64,000 nt of DNA from Acidiphilium acidophilum (GCF_033842475.1 NZ_JAWXYB010000018.1:3083501-3147500); one strand, 5' to 3'. Positions 9,026-19,100 are shown, counted from the stretch's first letter. Made by a program: numbers and translations. Notes: generated from the letters alone by a model not told the origin.

Positions 9026-9466
9026 ATGACAACAATGGCATCTCTGCTGAAACGCAAACCCGTCTCCGTGATCGCCGTCCCGCCGGACTCGAAAATCCGC
9101 GAAGTCGTGCTGGTCCTCGCCGAAAAGCGCATCGGCGCGGTGGTCGTTCAGTCCGCCAACCAGGATCTCCTCGGCATCCTTTCGGAACGCGACGTGGTCC
9201 GCAGCCTCGCCGCCAACGGTCCCGCCACGCTCGACATGGTCACCAGCCAGCTCATGACCCGCGCGCCGACCACCGCAACCCCGTCCACCACCATTTTCGA
9301 GGCCGAAACCCTGATGACCGACGGCCATTTCCGCCATCTCCCCATCGTGGACGGCGGCAAGCTCATCGGCGTGGTCAGCATCGGGGACGTCGTGGCCGGC
9401 CTGATGGACCAGCAGGCCCACGAAGTCCGCAGCCTGCGCAGCTACGTCACCGGCGGCATCGCCTAA
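9026..9466 (+). CDS. CBS-domain pair protein
   Basis: A protein of about 146 residues made almost wholly of two CBS motifs (residues ~10-65 and ~75-135), with the motif endings GILSERDVVRSLA and GVVSIGDVV. CBS pairs bind adenine nucleotides or related ligands and often report cellular energy state. Three consecutive ATG codons follow GGGAGG directly, and the third gives normal spacing, so it was taken as the start. No enzymatic domain is attached. It is monocistronic, with a terminator that mainly serves the convergent lipoprotein gene just beyond. The regulated partner is unknown. Confidence 0.85.
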   Translation: MTTMASLLKRKPVSVIAVPPDSKIREVVLVLAEKRIGAVVVQSANQDLLGILSERDVVRSLAANGPATLDMVTSQLMTRAPTTATPSTTIFEAETLMTDGHFRHLPIVDGGKLIGVVSIGDVVAGLMDQQAHEVRSLRSYVTGGIA

Positions 9467-9490
9467 CCCGTATCCCGCCCGACACCGCAA

Positions 9491-9526
9491 TAAAAAACGC
9501 CCGCCGGCATCACACCGGCGGGCGTT
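9491..9526 (-). terminator. Rho-independent terminator of the lipoprotein gene
   Basis: A perfect 12-base-pair stem (AACGCCCGCCGG, 9496-9507, pairing with 9515-9526) around a seven-base loop is followed on the minus strand by a run of T residues (A residues at 9492-9497 on the plus strand). It terminates transcription coming from the lipoprotein gene to its right. The stem may also stop plus-strand transcripts of the CBS gene, though no T run follows in that direction. Confidence 0.85.
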
Positions 9527-9548
9527 CCATATCGCGTGGAATCCGGCT

Positions 9549-9836
9549 TTACTGCGTGGTGGTATCGGTCCCCGGCATCTTCACCTTCGGCGGTGCCCCG
9601 AGATTGATCTGCTTCGGCGTGGTCTGCGAACCCGCAACCGCGCCGCCGACCGCCCCGATCCCGGCACCCGCCAGCGCGCCGATCGGCCCGCCGACCGCCC
9701 CGACCGCGGCACCCGCCGCCGCACCACCCGCCGCGCCGCCCTGGGCGCGTTCCGGCTGGCTGGTCCCACACCCGGCCAGCGCCAGCGCCATGCCGAGCGC
9801 CAGCGGCGCGGCAATAAGGGTTTTCTTGAAGGTCAT
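9549..9836 (-). CDS. Glycine-zipper lipoprotein (paralogue 1)
   Basis: A 95-residue predicted lipoprotein. The signal peptide ends in the lipobox LALAGC near residue 21. It is followed by a Gly/Ala-rich segment (GGAAGGAAAGAAVGAVGGPI and onward) of the glycine-zipper type known from small outer-membrane proteins. The tail TTPKQINLG is shared with the neighbouring gene at 10006-10509, so the two are paralogues. AAAGG lies nine bases upstream of the chosen ATG; a Met three codons earlier is an alternative. It has its own strong terminator. Function is unknown; the glycine zipper suggests membrane association and oligomerisation. Confidence 0.75.
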   Translation of the reverse strand: MTFKKTLIAAPLALGMALALAGCGTSQPERAQGGAAGGAAAGAAVGAVGGPIGALAGAGIGAVGGAVAGSQTTPKQINLGAPPKVKMPGTDTTTQ

Positions 9837-10005
9837 ATCGTTCATCCTTTCCGGAATTTTGGAGAGCCAACCTGTCGCCGCCTCGACGTCAGGAACCGTT
9901 GACGGACCGATATGGTGGTCACGACCCTCCATCGTATCAACCGCGCGACCCCGCACCCCACCCCGAATGAACGAAGTTTATGCCGTTGCTCATCCGAACC
10001 CGCAG

Positions 10006-10509
10006 CTACCTCACCGTCGGCGGCGGCAGCGGCTGCGACTCGACACCTTGCCCGCCATACCCGCCCGCCGGACTCAGCGATTGCGGCTGCCCATACGATT
10101 GTCCATACGATTGCCCACCCGATTGGGGATACGCCGTGGTCGGCTGCGCCTGATACGAATTGATCTGCTGGCGCAACCCCGGGCCGGAATAGCCCTGCGC
10201 CGGAGCCGCCTGCGGTGCCGCCCCGTAACTCCCGCCCGGCGCCGGCCCGACCTTGCCGACATTATCGAGATTGATCTGTTTCGGCGTCGTCGTCGAAGCG
10301 GTCAGCGCCCCGATCCCGCCGCCCACCGCCGCGCCCACCACAACCCCGATCGGCCCGCCGATCAGCCCGAACGCCGCCCCGGTCGCGGCGCCGCCCGCCG
10401 TCCCGGTGCCCATCCGGTGCGGCGCCTCGGTCCCGCATCCGGCCAGCAGCACGGCACTCGCCGCCAGCAACAGCACCGACCCCGCCAGCCCAGGCTTCAA
10501 TCGCGACAT
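10006..10509 (-). CDS. Glycine-zipper lipoprotein (paralogue 2)
   Basis: A 167-residue predicted lipoprotein with lipobox AVLLAGC near residue 20 and a glycine-zipper segment (GGAATGAAFGLIGGPIGVVV). The TTPKQINLD motif also ends the core of the neighbouring paralogue. The extra C-terminal 85 residues are low-complexity, rich in Gly, Gln, Ser, Tyr and Pro, with QSYGQSYGQP repeats, and are probably disordered. The ATG at 10509 follows AAGGGGACGAGG; an upstream in-frame Met at 10605 would add a non-signal sequence and was rejected. It is divergent from the penicillin-binding protein gene. Function unknown. Confidence 0.75.
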   Translation of the reverse strand: MSRLKPGLAGSVLLLAASAVLLAGCGTEAPHRMGTGTAGGAATGAAFGLIGGPIGVVVGAAVGGGIGALTASTTTPKQINLDNVGKVGPAPGGSYGAAPQAAPAQGYSGPGLRQQINSYQAQPTTAYPQSGGQSYGQSYGQPQSLSPAGGYGGQGVESQPLPPPTVR

Positions 10510-10636
10510 CCTCGTCCCCTTCCGCTGATCCAATTTCGGTCCAACCCCGAACCGACCTATAATCGTCTTCCGTGGTAACATAAAGTTTTTCAGCCCCTTA
10601 TACAAAAGCGTGAAGAGATTGTGTTAATTCCCCACA

Positions 10637-12604
10637 ATGTCGCTCAACCGCAACCAGGACCGCGCCGCCCTCAGCCCGCCGCCGCCGATCGCCCCGCGCT
10701 GGTTCAGCCGGTTCAAAGGGCGCGCCCGCTTCGGCATGGCGGCCTTCATCCTCATCTACGCCCTCCTCGCGCTCAAACTGATCGACGCCACGATCATCGC
10801 CCCGATCAAGCCGAGCGCCGCCGTCCTCGCCGCCCAGCGCCCCGATTTCCGCACCATGCTCTCCGCGCCCGACCGCGCGCCCATCCTCGACCGCAACGGC
10901 CGCATCCTCGCCGTATCCCTCCCCGGTGCCGCCCTCTTCGCCGACCCGAAAGAAATCACCACCCCGAAACGCGACGCCGCCCGCCTCGAAACCGCACTTC
11001 CCATGCTGAACCAGGCCGAAATCGCCCACCGCCTCGGCCTCAGCCATTACGGCTTCGTCTATCTCGACCGCGATCTCACCGCCGCGCAGGAACTCGCGGT
11101 CAACCGCCTCGGCATCCCCGGCCTCTACTTCCAGCACGTCTGGATGCGCCACTACCCCGAAGGCAACCTCGCCGCCCACGTCCTCGGCGGCGTCACGCCG
11201 GACCAGCGCGGCATCGCCGGCATCGAGGATTATTTCGACCGCCGCCTGATCGCCCACCCCACCCAGCCCCTTCACCTCTCGATCGACCTCCGCGTCGAAG
11301 CCATCGTCCACCGCGAAGTCGCCCGCGCCATGGCCGACTACAAAGCCCGCGGCGCCTGCGGCATCGTCGAAAACATGTCCGGCCGCGTCGTCGCCATGGT
11401 CAGCCTGCCCGACTACAACGCTAACGACCTGCACGACGCCCCAACCCACGCCTTGTTCGACCGCTGCATCTCCGGCGACTACGAACCCGGCAGCGTCATG
11501 AAACTCATGACCATGCCCGCCGCCCTGCAATCCCGCCTCGTCGATTACTGGGACCGCTTCAACACCACCCACCCCCTCTTCGTCGACGGTTTTTCAGTCA
11601 CCGACTACGAACCGGTCCATTACTGGCTCGCCATGCCCGCCATCCTCGCCTTCTCGTCCAATATCGGCGCGTCGCGCATCGCCACCATCATGGGCTCGAA
11701 AATCCAGCGCGCCTGGCTGCGCAAAATGGGCTTCTTCAGACCCTCCCCGATCCAGATGCCCGGCGTCCAACCCCCGATCTGGCACCCGAAAGACACCTGG
11801 AAACTCCTCACCACCATGACCGTGAGCTTCGGCAACGGCATCGCCATGGCCCCGATCATCCTGGTCAACGCCGTGGTGGCGGACGTCAACGGCGGCATCC
11901 TCTACAAACCCACTTTGCTCGCCCGCACCAGGGGTGCCCCGCCGCGCACCGGCATCCGCGTCATGCGCCACAGCGTCTCGGTCACCATGCGCCGCCTCAT
12001 GCGCGGCGTCGTCCTCTCGGGAACCGGGGTCTACGCTCGCGTCCCCGGCTACCTCGTCGGCGGCAAAACCGGCACCTCCCAGGTCGTCGGGCGTAACGGC
12101 AGCTACCGCAACCACCTCAACAACTCCTCCTTCATGGCGATGTTCCCGGCAACCGACCCCCGCTACGTCGTCTACGTCCTGGTCATCCACCCCAAGCCGA
12201 CCAAAAAAATGCAGCATTTCTCCTACGGCTTCACCACCGGCGGCTACGTCGCCGCCCCCGCAGTCGGGCGCATCATCGCCCGCATCGGCCCGATGCTCGG
12301 CATCCCCCCGGTCGAGGGACCCGCCCTGAAAGCGATCAACGCCCGGTTCGGCATCCCGCTCAAACCCGCAATCCCCCCCGGCCAACCCGCCCTCGGCCCC
12401 GGAAACCCGTTCCCGCCCGGCGCCAACCGCTACGCCTATATCCTCGCCAACCGAACCCCGCCGAAACACCCGGATACCGAGGCCGCCGCGGCCGCCCTGC
12501 ACCGCGTCCAACTCGCCATCCCCGGCCAGCGCACCAACGATCGCGGACCGGTCCACCTCCGCGCGCCGATGCAGACGGTCGCTTCGGGGGCCGGGCAAGG
12601 GTAG
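10637..12604 (+). CDS. Class B penicillin-binding protein, FtsI-like transpeptidase
   Basis: A 655-residue D,D-transpeptidase anchored by one transmembrane segment (about residues 35-55, FGMAAFILIYALLALKLIDA). It carries a PBP dimerisation domain beginning at APILDRNGRILAVSLPGA, then the penicillin-binding domain. The active-site motifs are the SxxK serine in EPGSVMK near residue 290, SSN in FSSNIGAS, and KTG in GGKTGTSQ near residue 475. The fold order and the GIAGIEDYFD motif match FtsI/PBP3 of the divisome. No division-and-cell-wall cluster genes flank it, so it may be a displaced ftsI or a second copy. The C-terminal ~85 residues are Pro-rich and not conserved. Confidence 0.87.
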   Translation: MSLNRNQDRAALSPPPPIAPRWFSRFKGRARFGMAAFILIYALLALKLIDATIIAPIKPSAAVLAAQRPDFRTMLSAPDRAPILDRNGRILAVSLPGAALFADPKEITTPKRDAARLETALPMLNQAEIAHRLGLSHYGFVYLDRDLTAAQELAVNRLGIPGLYFQHVWMRHYPEGNLAAHVLGGVTPDQRGIAGIEDYFDRRLIAHPTQPLHLSIDLRVEAIVHREVARAMADYKARGACGIVENMSGRVVAMVSLPDYNANDLHDAPTHALFDRCISGDYEPGSVMKLMTMPAALQSRLVDYWDRFNTTHPLFVDGFSVTDYEPVHYWLAMPAILAFSSNIGASRIATIMGSKIQRAWLRKMGFFRPSPIQMPGVQPPIWHPKDTWKLLTTMTVSFGNGIAMAPIILVNAVVADVNGGILYKPTLLARTRGAPPRTGIRVMRHSVSVTMRRLMRGVVLSGTGVYARVPGYLVGGKTGTSQVVGRNGSYRNHLNNSSFMAMFPATDPRYVVYVLVIHPKPTKKMQHFSYGFTTGGYVAAPAVGRIIARIGPMLGIPPVEGPALKAINARFGIPLKPAIPPGQPALGPGNPFPPGANRYAYILANRTPPKHPDTEAAAAALHRVQLAIPGQRTNDRGPVHLRAPMQTVASGAGQG

Positions 12605-12615
12605 CAAACGCAAGC

Positions 12616-12639
12616 GCTTCTTTTTTGGAAAAAAGAAGC
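12616..12639. repeat. Dispersed A/T palindrome, copy 1
   Basis: A perfect inverted repeat (GCTTCTTTTTT, two bases, AAAAAAGAAGC) followed by AAAAAACTTTTT. The same element with the same flank occurs seven more times in this window, at 46495, 46736, 46977, 47218, 51855, 52744 and 52837. This copy sits just after the stop of the penicillin-binding protein gene. It could form a hairpin in RNA, but lacks the T run placed as in a normal terminator. Confidence 0.8.
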
Positions 12640-12787
12640 AAAAAACTTTTTGGTCTCAGCACTGTGCTGTTGGTTGGGTGATTGCCACAATTCAGAGTGG
12701 TGGCAGGGCCATAGATTTGATTTGACTTGGCGAGTTTCAGAGATAGGATACAACCATAAGTTTATTTCTGACCCCAGGATTCCCGGT

Positions 12788-14353
12788 ATGAGCAGCACCA
12801 CCGTCACCGTCGGCAACAACCCAACCGTCGGCTCATACACGCAGATCACCGCCTCCGGCACCTACGATGTCGTGGTGCAAGGCGCCAGCGGCATCCTTTT
12901 CACCACCGGCTCGCTCGACACCACCATCCTCACCATCACCGAACAGGGCTTCCTCTTCACCGATGAAGTCAGCGGCGGTGCCACCGAACTCTTCAACCCC
13001 ACCACGCTCAATACCGTCATCCCGTTCCTTGACCTCGGCTACGCCCCCGGTGCCTCCACCGAGCCCGGCGACGGCACCCTCATCCTCGGCAACAACCTCA
13101 TCAACGACAATTTCGGCCCCCCGCTCAATTTCGCCGGCCCCGGCAACGATCTCGTCTTCGGCAGTTCCCTCACCCCCGCCATCCTCAGCCAGATCTCCAA
13201 TTTCGCCCCGACCGACACGATCGACCTGCAAGGCATTTCCGGCGCCACCAGCGCGGTGTGGACCCAAAATCCCGGCACCGCCGGCGGCATGCTCAGCCTC
13301 GAAACCGCCACCAATGTCGACCTCGCGGACATCACCCTCGCCACCGGCACCTTCACCTCCAGCCTGTTCAGCATCACCTCGGACGGGTTCGGCGGGACCG
13401 ACATCACCGTCGCCTGCTACCATTCCGGCACCCGCATCGCGACGCCGTCAGGTGAAACCAACGTCGAATCCCTCGCAATCGGCGATCTCGTCCTCACGGC
13501 GGACGGCACCGCCCAACCGGTCAAATGGCTGGGCAGACGGTCCTATTCCGAACGCTTCGCCGCCGGAAAAACCCATCTCCTGCCCATCCGCTTCGCCCCG
13601 CTCTCGCTTGGCAACGGCCGCCCCCGCCGCACCCTCCGCGTCAGCCCGGCCCATGCCATGCTGATCGACGGCGTGCTGATCCCCGCCGCCGCCCTGATCA
13701 ACGGCGTCTCGATCGTCCAGGAAACCGCCGAAACCCGGATCGACTACATCCACGTCGAACTCGCCCGCCACAGCGTCATCTTCGCCGAAGGCGCCGCCTC
13801 CGAAACCTATGTCGACGACAACAACCGCGCCATGTTCCACAATCTGGCAGACTACGAATCCCGCTACGGCGCCACCCCACCCGAACCCGCCGCCTACATC
13901 ACCACCCGCATCGAGTCCGGCCCCGTCCTGCACGCCATCCGCACCCGCCTCGCCGCCCTCGCCGGCATCGCCCCACCCCCCGCCGATCACAGCCCGCTCC
14001 ACGGCTGGCTCGAACGCATCGAAACCGAAGCCCCCGAAACCGTAGACGTTGGCCCCACGCCGCAATCATGGGCCGTCGGTTGGGCCGCCGCCCCCGACCA
14101 CCCCGGCGTCCCGGTCTGCTTCGAACTCCTCCACCATGGCCGCGTCATCCATCGCGGCCTCGCCACCCTCCACCGCCCCGATGTCGAGGATGCCGGCCAC
14201 GGCAGCGGCCGCTGCGGCTTCCGCATCCCGGTCCCGCCCGGCACGCGCCTCGCCGACCTCACCTTCCGCCGCATCGCCGACCACGCCATCCTCCCCAACC
14301 CGGCCATCCCCCACACCGCCATCCCCCACACCGCCAACCTCCGCGCCGCCTGA
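12788..14353 (+). CDS. Hint-domain (Hedgehog/intein-type) secreted-type protein
   Basis: A 521-residue protein. Residues ~1-210 are Gly/Thr/Ser-rich with a beta-repeat character (GDGTLILGNNLINDN), as in autotransporter-like or beta-helical surface proteins. A Hint_2-type domain follows (about 215-360), opening at the nucleophile in ACYHSGTRIATPSGE and continuing through GDLVLTADGTAQPVKWLGRR and the SPAHAMLIDG block. Hint domains self-cleave at the Cys in hedgehog and intein proteins. The C-terminal ~150 residues are unassigned. The upstream frame is open to 12650, but ATG 12788 begins a composition-matched N-terminus. It lies three bases before the glycosyltransferase gene, so the two are probably one operon. 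Confidence 0.75.
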   Translation: MSSTTVTVGNNPTVGSYTQITASGTYDVVVQGASGILFTTGSLDTTILTITEQGFLFTDEVSGGATELFNPTTLNTVIPFLDLGYAPGASTEPGDGTLILGNNLINDNFGPPLNFAGPGNDLVFGSSLTPAILSQISNFAPTDTIDLQGISGATSAVWTQNPGTAGGMLSLETATNVDLADITLATGTFTSSLFSITSDGFGGTDITVACYHSGTRIATPSGETNVESLAIGDLVLTADGTAQPVKWLGRRSYSERFAAGKTHLLPIRFAPLSLGNGRPRRTLRVSPAHAMLIDGVLIPAAALINGVSIVQETAETRIDYIHVELARHSVIFAEGAASETYVDDNNRAMFHNLADYESRYGATPPEPAAYITTRIESGPVLHAIRTRLAALAGIAPPPADHSPLHGWLERIETEAPETVDVGPTPQSWAVGWAAAPDHPGVPVCFELLHHGRVIHRGLATLHRPDVEDAGHGSGRCGFRIPVPPGTRLADLTFRRIADHAILPNPAIPHTAIPHTANLRAA

Positions 14354-14356
14354 CCC

Positions 14357-15964
14357 ATGCTGCGCGGACGGCTCGACCTCGCCACCCGCACCCGCCTCAC
14401 CGGCTGGGCGCAGGACGACCGCCTCCCCAACCAGCCGGTCGCCCTCCTCGTCATCGACAACGACACCCTGCTCGACCGCATCATCGCCAACGTCCCCCGC
14501 CCCGACCTCGCCGCCAGCGGCATCGGCACCGGCCATCACGGGTTCGACATCCGCCTCGAATCCGGCCTGCCCGGCCTCGGTCAGCACCTCATCCGCGTGG
14601 TGCGCGAACGCGACGGCGCCGAACTCCCCGGCTCCCCCGCCCTGATCGCCCCCGCCCACGCGTTCGACGCCCACGAAGCCTCCCTGCTCCAATCCCTGCT
14701 CGACGGCCTCGCCACCACCGAGGCAATCGACACCGCCATCGCCACCCTCGCCCGCCAGATCGACCGCCTCGCCGCCCGCCGCCCCGAAACCCTCTCCAAC
14801 GCACAATCCCCGTCGCGCCGTGCTCTCATCATCGACACCACCATGCCCGCTCCGGGCCGCGATGCCGGGTCCAACGCCATCCTCTCCCACGCCGCCGCTC
14901 TCACCCGCCTCGGCTTCGCCGTCAGCCTCATCGCCGCCGACGCCTCAGTCCCCCCAACACTTGTCCCGACCTTGGCGCCACCCGCCATCGACTTCCACGC
15001 CGCCCCGATCACCCCCACCGTCGAAACCCTGCTCCGCCGCGAAGCCAACGCCTTCGACCTCGTCTACCTCCACCGGCTTGATGCCGCCGCGGCCTACATG
15101 CCCCTGGTCCGCCTCCACCAGCCCCGCGCCCGCATCGTCTACAGCGTGGCCGACCTCCACCACATCCGCCTCGCCCGCCGCGGCTTCGTCGAGCGCGAAG
15201 CCAGCCTCATCGCCCGCGCCCGCAAGGTCCGCGATACCGAATTCGCCCTCGCCGCCGCCGCCGATGCCGTCATCACCCATTCCCACGCCGAAGCTGCCCT
15301 GCTCCGCCGCCATCTCCCCGCCGAAAAAATCCACATCGTCCCCTGGGCGATCGAAGCGGCCAAACCCCGCCGCCGCACCCCGCGCAACCGCCTCGGCTTC
15401 ATCGGCCATTTCGGCCACGCCCCCAATCTCGACGCCGCCCACCGCCTGATCCACCACATCATGCCGCTCCTGCGCGCAGCCGACCCCGACATCGAATGCC
15501 TCATCGCCGGCTCCGCCATGCCCGTCGCCCTGCGCGACCATCGGTCCGAACGCGTCACCATCTGCGGCAAAATCGACGACCTCCCCGCCTTCCTCGCCAG
15601 CCTCACCCTCACCATCGCCCCCATGACCTTCGGCGCCGGCGTCAAAGGCAAAATCCTCGACAGCCTCGCCGCCGGTGTCCCCTGCATCGCCACCCCCACC
15701 GCCATCGAAGGCCTCGACTGGCCCGAAACCCTCGCCCCCTGCATCGCCACCGACAATGAAAGCCTCACCACCGCCATCCTCGCCCTCTGCGACAACCCCC
15801 AGGCCCACCGCCGCGCCGCCACCGCCGGCCTCGACCTGATCCGCACCCGCTGGTCCGAACCCGCGACCGACGCCGCTCTGGCGCGGATCGTGGGCGAGAG
15901 AAGAGAACGGGAGACCAGGACTTCCGTCTGGAAAAAAGGAGGCTCTGCGGCGAAATTGACGTAG
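14357..15964 (+). CDS. Glycosyltransferase, GT-B/GT4-like, 3' end altered by an IS remnant
   Basis: A 535-residue protein with an N-terminal ~130-residue unassigned domain and a C-terminal glycosyltransferase of the GT4 type (about residues 150-515). Supporting motifs are LIIDTTMPAPGRDAGSNAI, the GFIGHFGHAPNLDAAHRLI start of the nucleotide-sugar domain, and FGAGVKGKILDSLAAGVPCI, which contains the conserved acidic/Lys region. It probably adds a sugar to a surface polysaccharide or glycoprotein. Its last eight or nine codons (from about 15938) appear to belong to an insertion-sequence end, so the original C-terminus was replaced. It follows the Hint gene after three bases. Confidence 0.78.
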   Translation: MLRGRLDLATRTRLTGWAQDDRLPNQPVALLVIDNDTLLDRIIANVPRPDLAASGIGTGHHGFDIRLESGLPGLGQHLIRVVRERDGAELPGSPALIAPAHAFDAHEASLLQSLLDGLATTEAIDTAIATLARQIDRLAARRPETLSNAQSPSRRALIIDTTMPAPGRDAGSNAILSHAAALTRLGFAVSLIAADASVPPTLVPTLAPPAIDFHAAPITPTVETLLRREANAFDLVYLHRLDAAAAYMPLVRLHQPRARIVYSVADLHHIRLARRGFVEREASLIARARKVRDTEFALAAAADAVITHSHAEAALLRRHLPAEKIHIVPWAIEAAKPRRRTPRNRLGFIGHFGHAPNLDAAHRLIHHIMPLLRAADPDIECLIAGSAMPVALRDHRSERVTICGKIDDLPAFLASLTLTIAPMTFGAGVKGKILDSLAAGVPCIATPTAIEGLDWPETLAPCIATDNESLTTAILALCDNPQAHRRAATAGLDLIRTRWSEPATDAALARIVGERRERETRTSVWKKGGSAAKLT

Positions 15965-16170
15965 AAGGAGGTTTGATAACGGCATCATTCGAATTCGTAC
16001 TAGTCCGGTGCTCGCCCGGCCAAACATTGACCGCTTCAGCATCTTGAAACGATTGATCTGGCCTTCGGTTTGGCCGCTGCTCCAAGGTTCGGTGATGGCG
16101 TTTTTGATCGCGTCGCTGTCGCGCCTGGGCGTTTCGCAAAACCTTGCAAAGCGTCGATGCCGGATTTTGT
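15941..16170 (-). pseudogene. ISL3-family transposase remnant (C-terminal fragment)
   Basis: On the minus strand the codons read AITEPWSSGQTEGQINRFKM followed by LKRSMFGRAST. This is the conserved C-terminal block of ISL3-family DDE transposases (pattern EPWS.GQ.EGQINR.K..KR.MYGRA). Everything upstream of about 16130 is missing, since the hydantoinase gene ends at 16174. A sequence beginning GGCTCTGCGGCGAAATTGAC at 15941 resembles an insertion-sequence terminus and marks the left boundary inside the end of the glycosyltransferase gene. The fragment cannot encode an active enzyme. Confidence 0.75.
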
Positions 16171-16173
16171 TGT

Positions 16174-19100
16174 TCAGCTGCGACGGCCGTAGCCTCCACC
16201 GCCCGGAGTTGCGATGCCGAATATGTCCCCCGGAGCGATGGAAGTCTCCGCTCTGCCGGGCAGGATTTCACGGGTTCCACCGGCACGTTCGATCCATTGC
16301 CGGCCGACCGCACCGTCATCTCCGCCATCGAGACCGAACGGGGCCACCTCGCGGCGGGAGGCAACGATCATCGCCGTCATCGGGGCATGAAAGCGCAGAC
16401 GGCGGATTGCGCCGTCGCCGCCGCTCCAGGCTCCCGCACCACCTGAGCCGCGCCGGATCGAGAACTCCTCGACAGTGACCGGATAATTCAGTTCCAGAAC
16501 CTCGGGGTCGGTCATCCGTGTATTGGTCATATGGGTTTGGACGGCAGAGGCGCCCGCGAAACCTCGGCCCGCACCGGCTCCCCCGCAGATGGTTTCGTAA
16601 TATTGTCGCTTCGCATCTCCGAACAGGAAATTGTTCATCGTCGCCTGGCTGCACGCAACCGCGCCGAGTGCGCCGAACAGAGCGTTGCACACGGCTTGGC
16701 TGACCTCGGTATTCCCGGCGACAACGGCGGCACCGGAGGCGGGGGCGAGGAACGATCCTTCCGGGATGATGAGCTCGATCGGATCGAGACAGCCTTCGTT
16801 GAGCGGGATGTCTTCGCCGACCAGGCAGCGAAAGACATACAGCACAGCGGCCTGTGTGATCGCGCGCGGGGCGTTGAAATTACCACTGTGCTGTGCGCTG
16901 GTGCCCGTGAAATCCACCGTCGCGCGACGCGCCGCCCGATCGATAGCGACGCGCACCGCGATGACGCTGGAATCATCCATGCGATAGATAAAGCGCCCCT
17001 CGCCGATCCGGTCGATCACCCGGCGAACATGCTCGGCGGCATTGTCCATCACATGGCGCAGATAAGCCGAAGTCAGCTTCCAGCCGTGCCGGGCGACGAT
17101 GGCATCCAAGCCCGCTGCCGCCGCGTGATTGGACGCTATCTGGGCCTTGATGTCGGCAATGTTCTGCTCTGGATTGCGTGCCGGGAAACGAGCGGAAAGC
17201 AGGAGATCGCGCAATTCGACCTCGCGGAACCTGCCCTTATCGAGGAGCAGAAAATCGTCGATAAGCACGCCTTCCTCGACAAGGGTTGTCGCATTTGGCG
17301 GAGTCGATCCCGGCGTAATGCCGCCGATATCCGCATGATGCCCGCGCGCACCGGTAAAGAAGCGGATTTCGGTACTTTCGGGGTCGAAGACCGGGGTGAT
17401 GACCGTGATATCGGGCAGATGGGTACCGCCCGCGCTCGGATTGTTCAGGGCGATCACGTCGCCGGGACGGAGAGTGCCCCCGCGGGTCTTGATGATATGG
17501 CGCACACTTTCGCTCATCGATCCAAGATGGACCGGCACGTGCGGCGCATTTGCAATCAGGCGTCCTTCAGCATCAAACACGGCGCAGGAGAAGTCGAGCC
17601 TTTCGCGAATATTCACGCTCTGTGCCGTGTTCTGCAAAACCGCGCCCGCCTGTTCGGCGACACTCATGAACAGGTTGTTGAAGAGTTCGAGAAGAACCGG
17701 GTCAGGTGGCGCATCCGGATCCGGCACCCTGCCGTGCGCCTCGCCCTGGCGGCGCAGGATCAGATTGTCGGGCGCGGCGATCTGAGCGATCCAGCCCGGC
17801 TCGACGATCGTGGTTGCATTGGCATCGCAGATGATTGCCGGACCGGAAATTTCATCACCGGAACGCAGATCGAGCCGGTCGAATATGCTGGCATGATGCG
17901 CCTCGCCCCGGCTCCAGATCGACCCTGTATCGACCGGGGTCAAAGCCGTTTCCCGTCTCGGTGGGGTCTGTTCATGAACGCTCTCGCCCGGCGCGATCGC
18001 TTCAACCGATACGGCATCGACGATGACCGGGCGGCCCGGAATCGCAAAACCGAATCGGGTCTCATGGGCTTCGGTGAAAGCAGCCACGCGGTCGGTCACG
18101 TCGGCAGGGATCAGCAGAATGGCCTCGGTTGCGTCGTAGCGCAGGTGAAGCTGTGCCGTAACACGAATTGTCGCGGCATCACCGCCCTGCGCGACCACCG
18201 CCGCGCGGGCTTCATCGGAGAGAGCGGCGATCGCGGTGTCGATTTCGGCTGCCGAAGCTGCGAGTGGCCGTTCGATGGCACACTGACGCACGGTGCCGAG
18301 TTCAGCGAGGCCCATGCCGAACGCGGAGAGAACGCCTGCAAACTTATGGATGAAGACCGTATCCATTCCAAGCGCTTCGGCAACCAGACAGGCGTGCTGC
18401 CCGCCGGCGCCGCCAAAACAGGTGAGAACGAAACGCTGTGGATCCTGACCTTTCTGGATTGAGATTTGCTTTATCGCCTTCACCATGTTTGCGATCGCGA
18501 TTTCGAGAAAGCCTTCCGCGATCTCCTGGGGGAGGCGGGAAATGCCTGTCGAGCGCTCAACCTCGCGAGCGACCGCGGCGAACCGTTCCTGAACGATGTC
18601 GGCATCGAGCATTTGATCGCCGTTCGGGCCGAATATCGCCGGGAAATGGCCGGGCTGAATTTTGCCGAGGCAGAGATTGGCATCCGTAACCGTAAGAGGA
18701 CCACCGCGCCGATAACACGCCGGTCCCGGGTTGGCGCCCGCGGATTCAGGACCAACCCGGAATCGCGCACCGTCGAAGTGCAGGATCGAGCCGCCTCCGG
18801 CCGCGACCGTGTTGATCGCCATCATCGGCACACGCACCCTGATGCCGGCGATTTCGGTATCGAAGCTCCGTTCGAACGTGCCATTGTACAAGGCGACATC
18901 GGTGGAGGTGCCGCCCATGTCAAAGCCGATGATGCTGCCGAAGCCGGCGGCCTCGGCTGAACGCACGGCGCCGACGATGCCGCCGGCAGGGCCGGAAAGG
19001 ATCGCATCCTTGCCCTTGAAGCTCGACGCTTCCGCAAGCCCACCGTGTGACTGCATAAAATAGAGGCTGGTTCCATCGAGCGATTGCGCCACTTTATCAA

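Noticed and set aside
15941-16170. N-terminal coding start for the ISL3 fragment
   Set aside because: Only the C-terminal signature is present; the upstream DNA is already the hydantoinase gene.
16531-18462. 643-codon open frame antisense to the hydantoinase gene
   Set aside because: No family motifs and fully covered by an intact, recognisable enzyme on the other strand.
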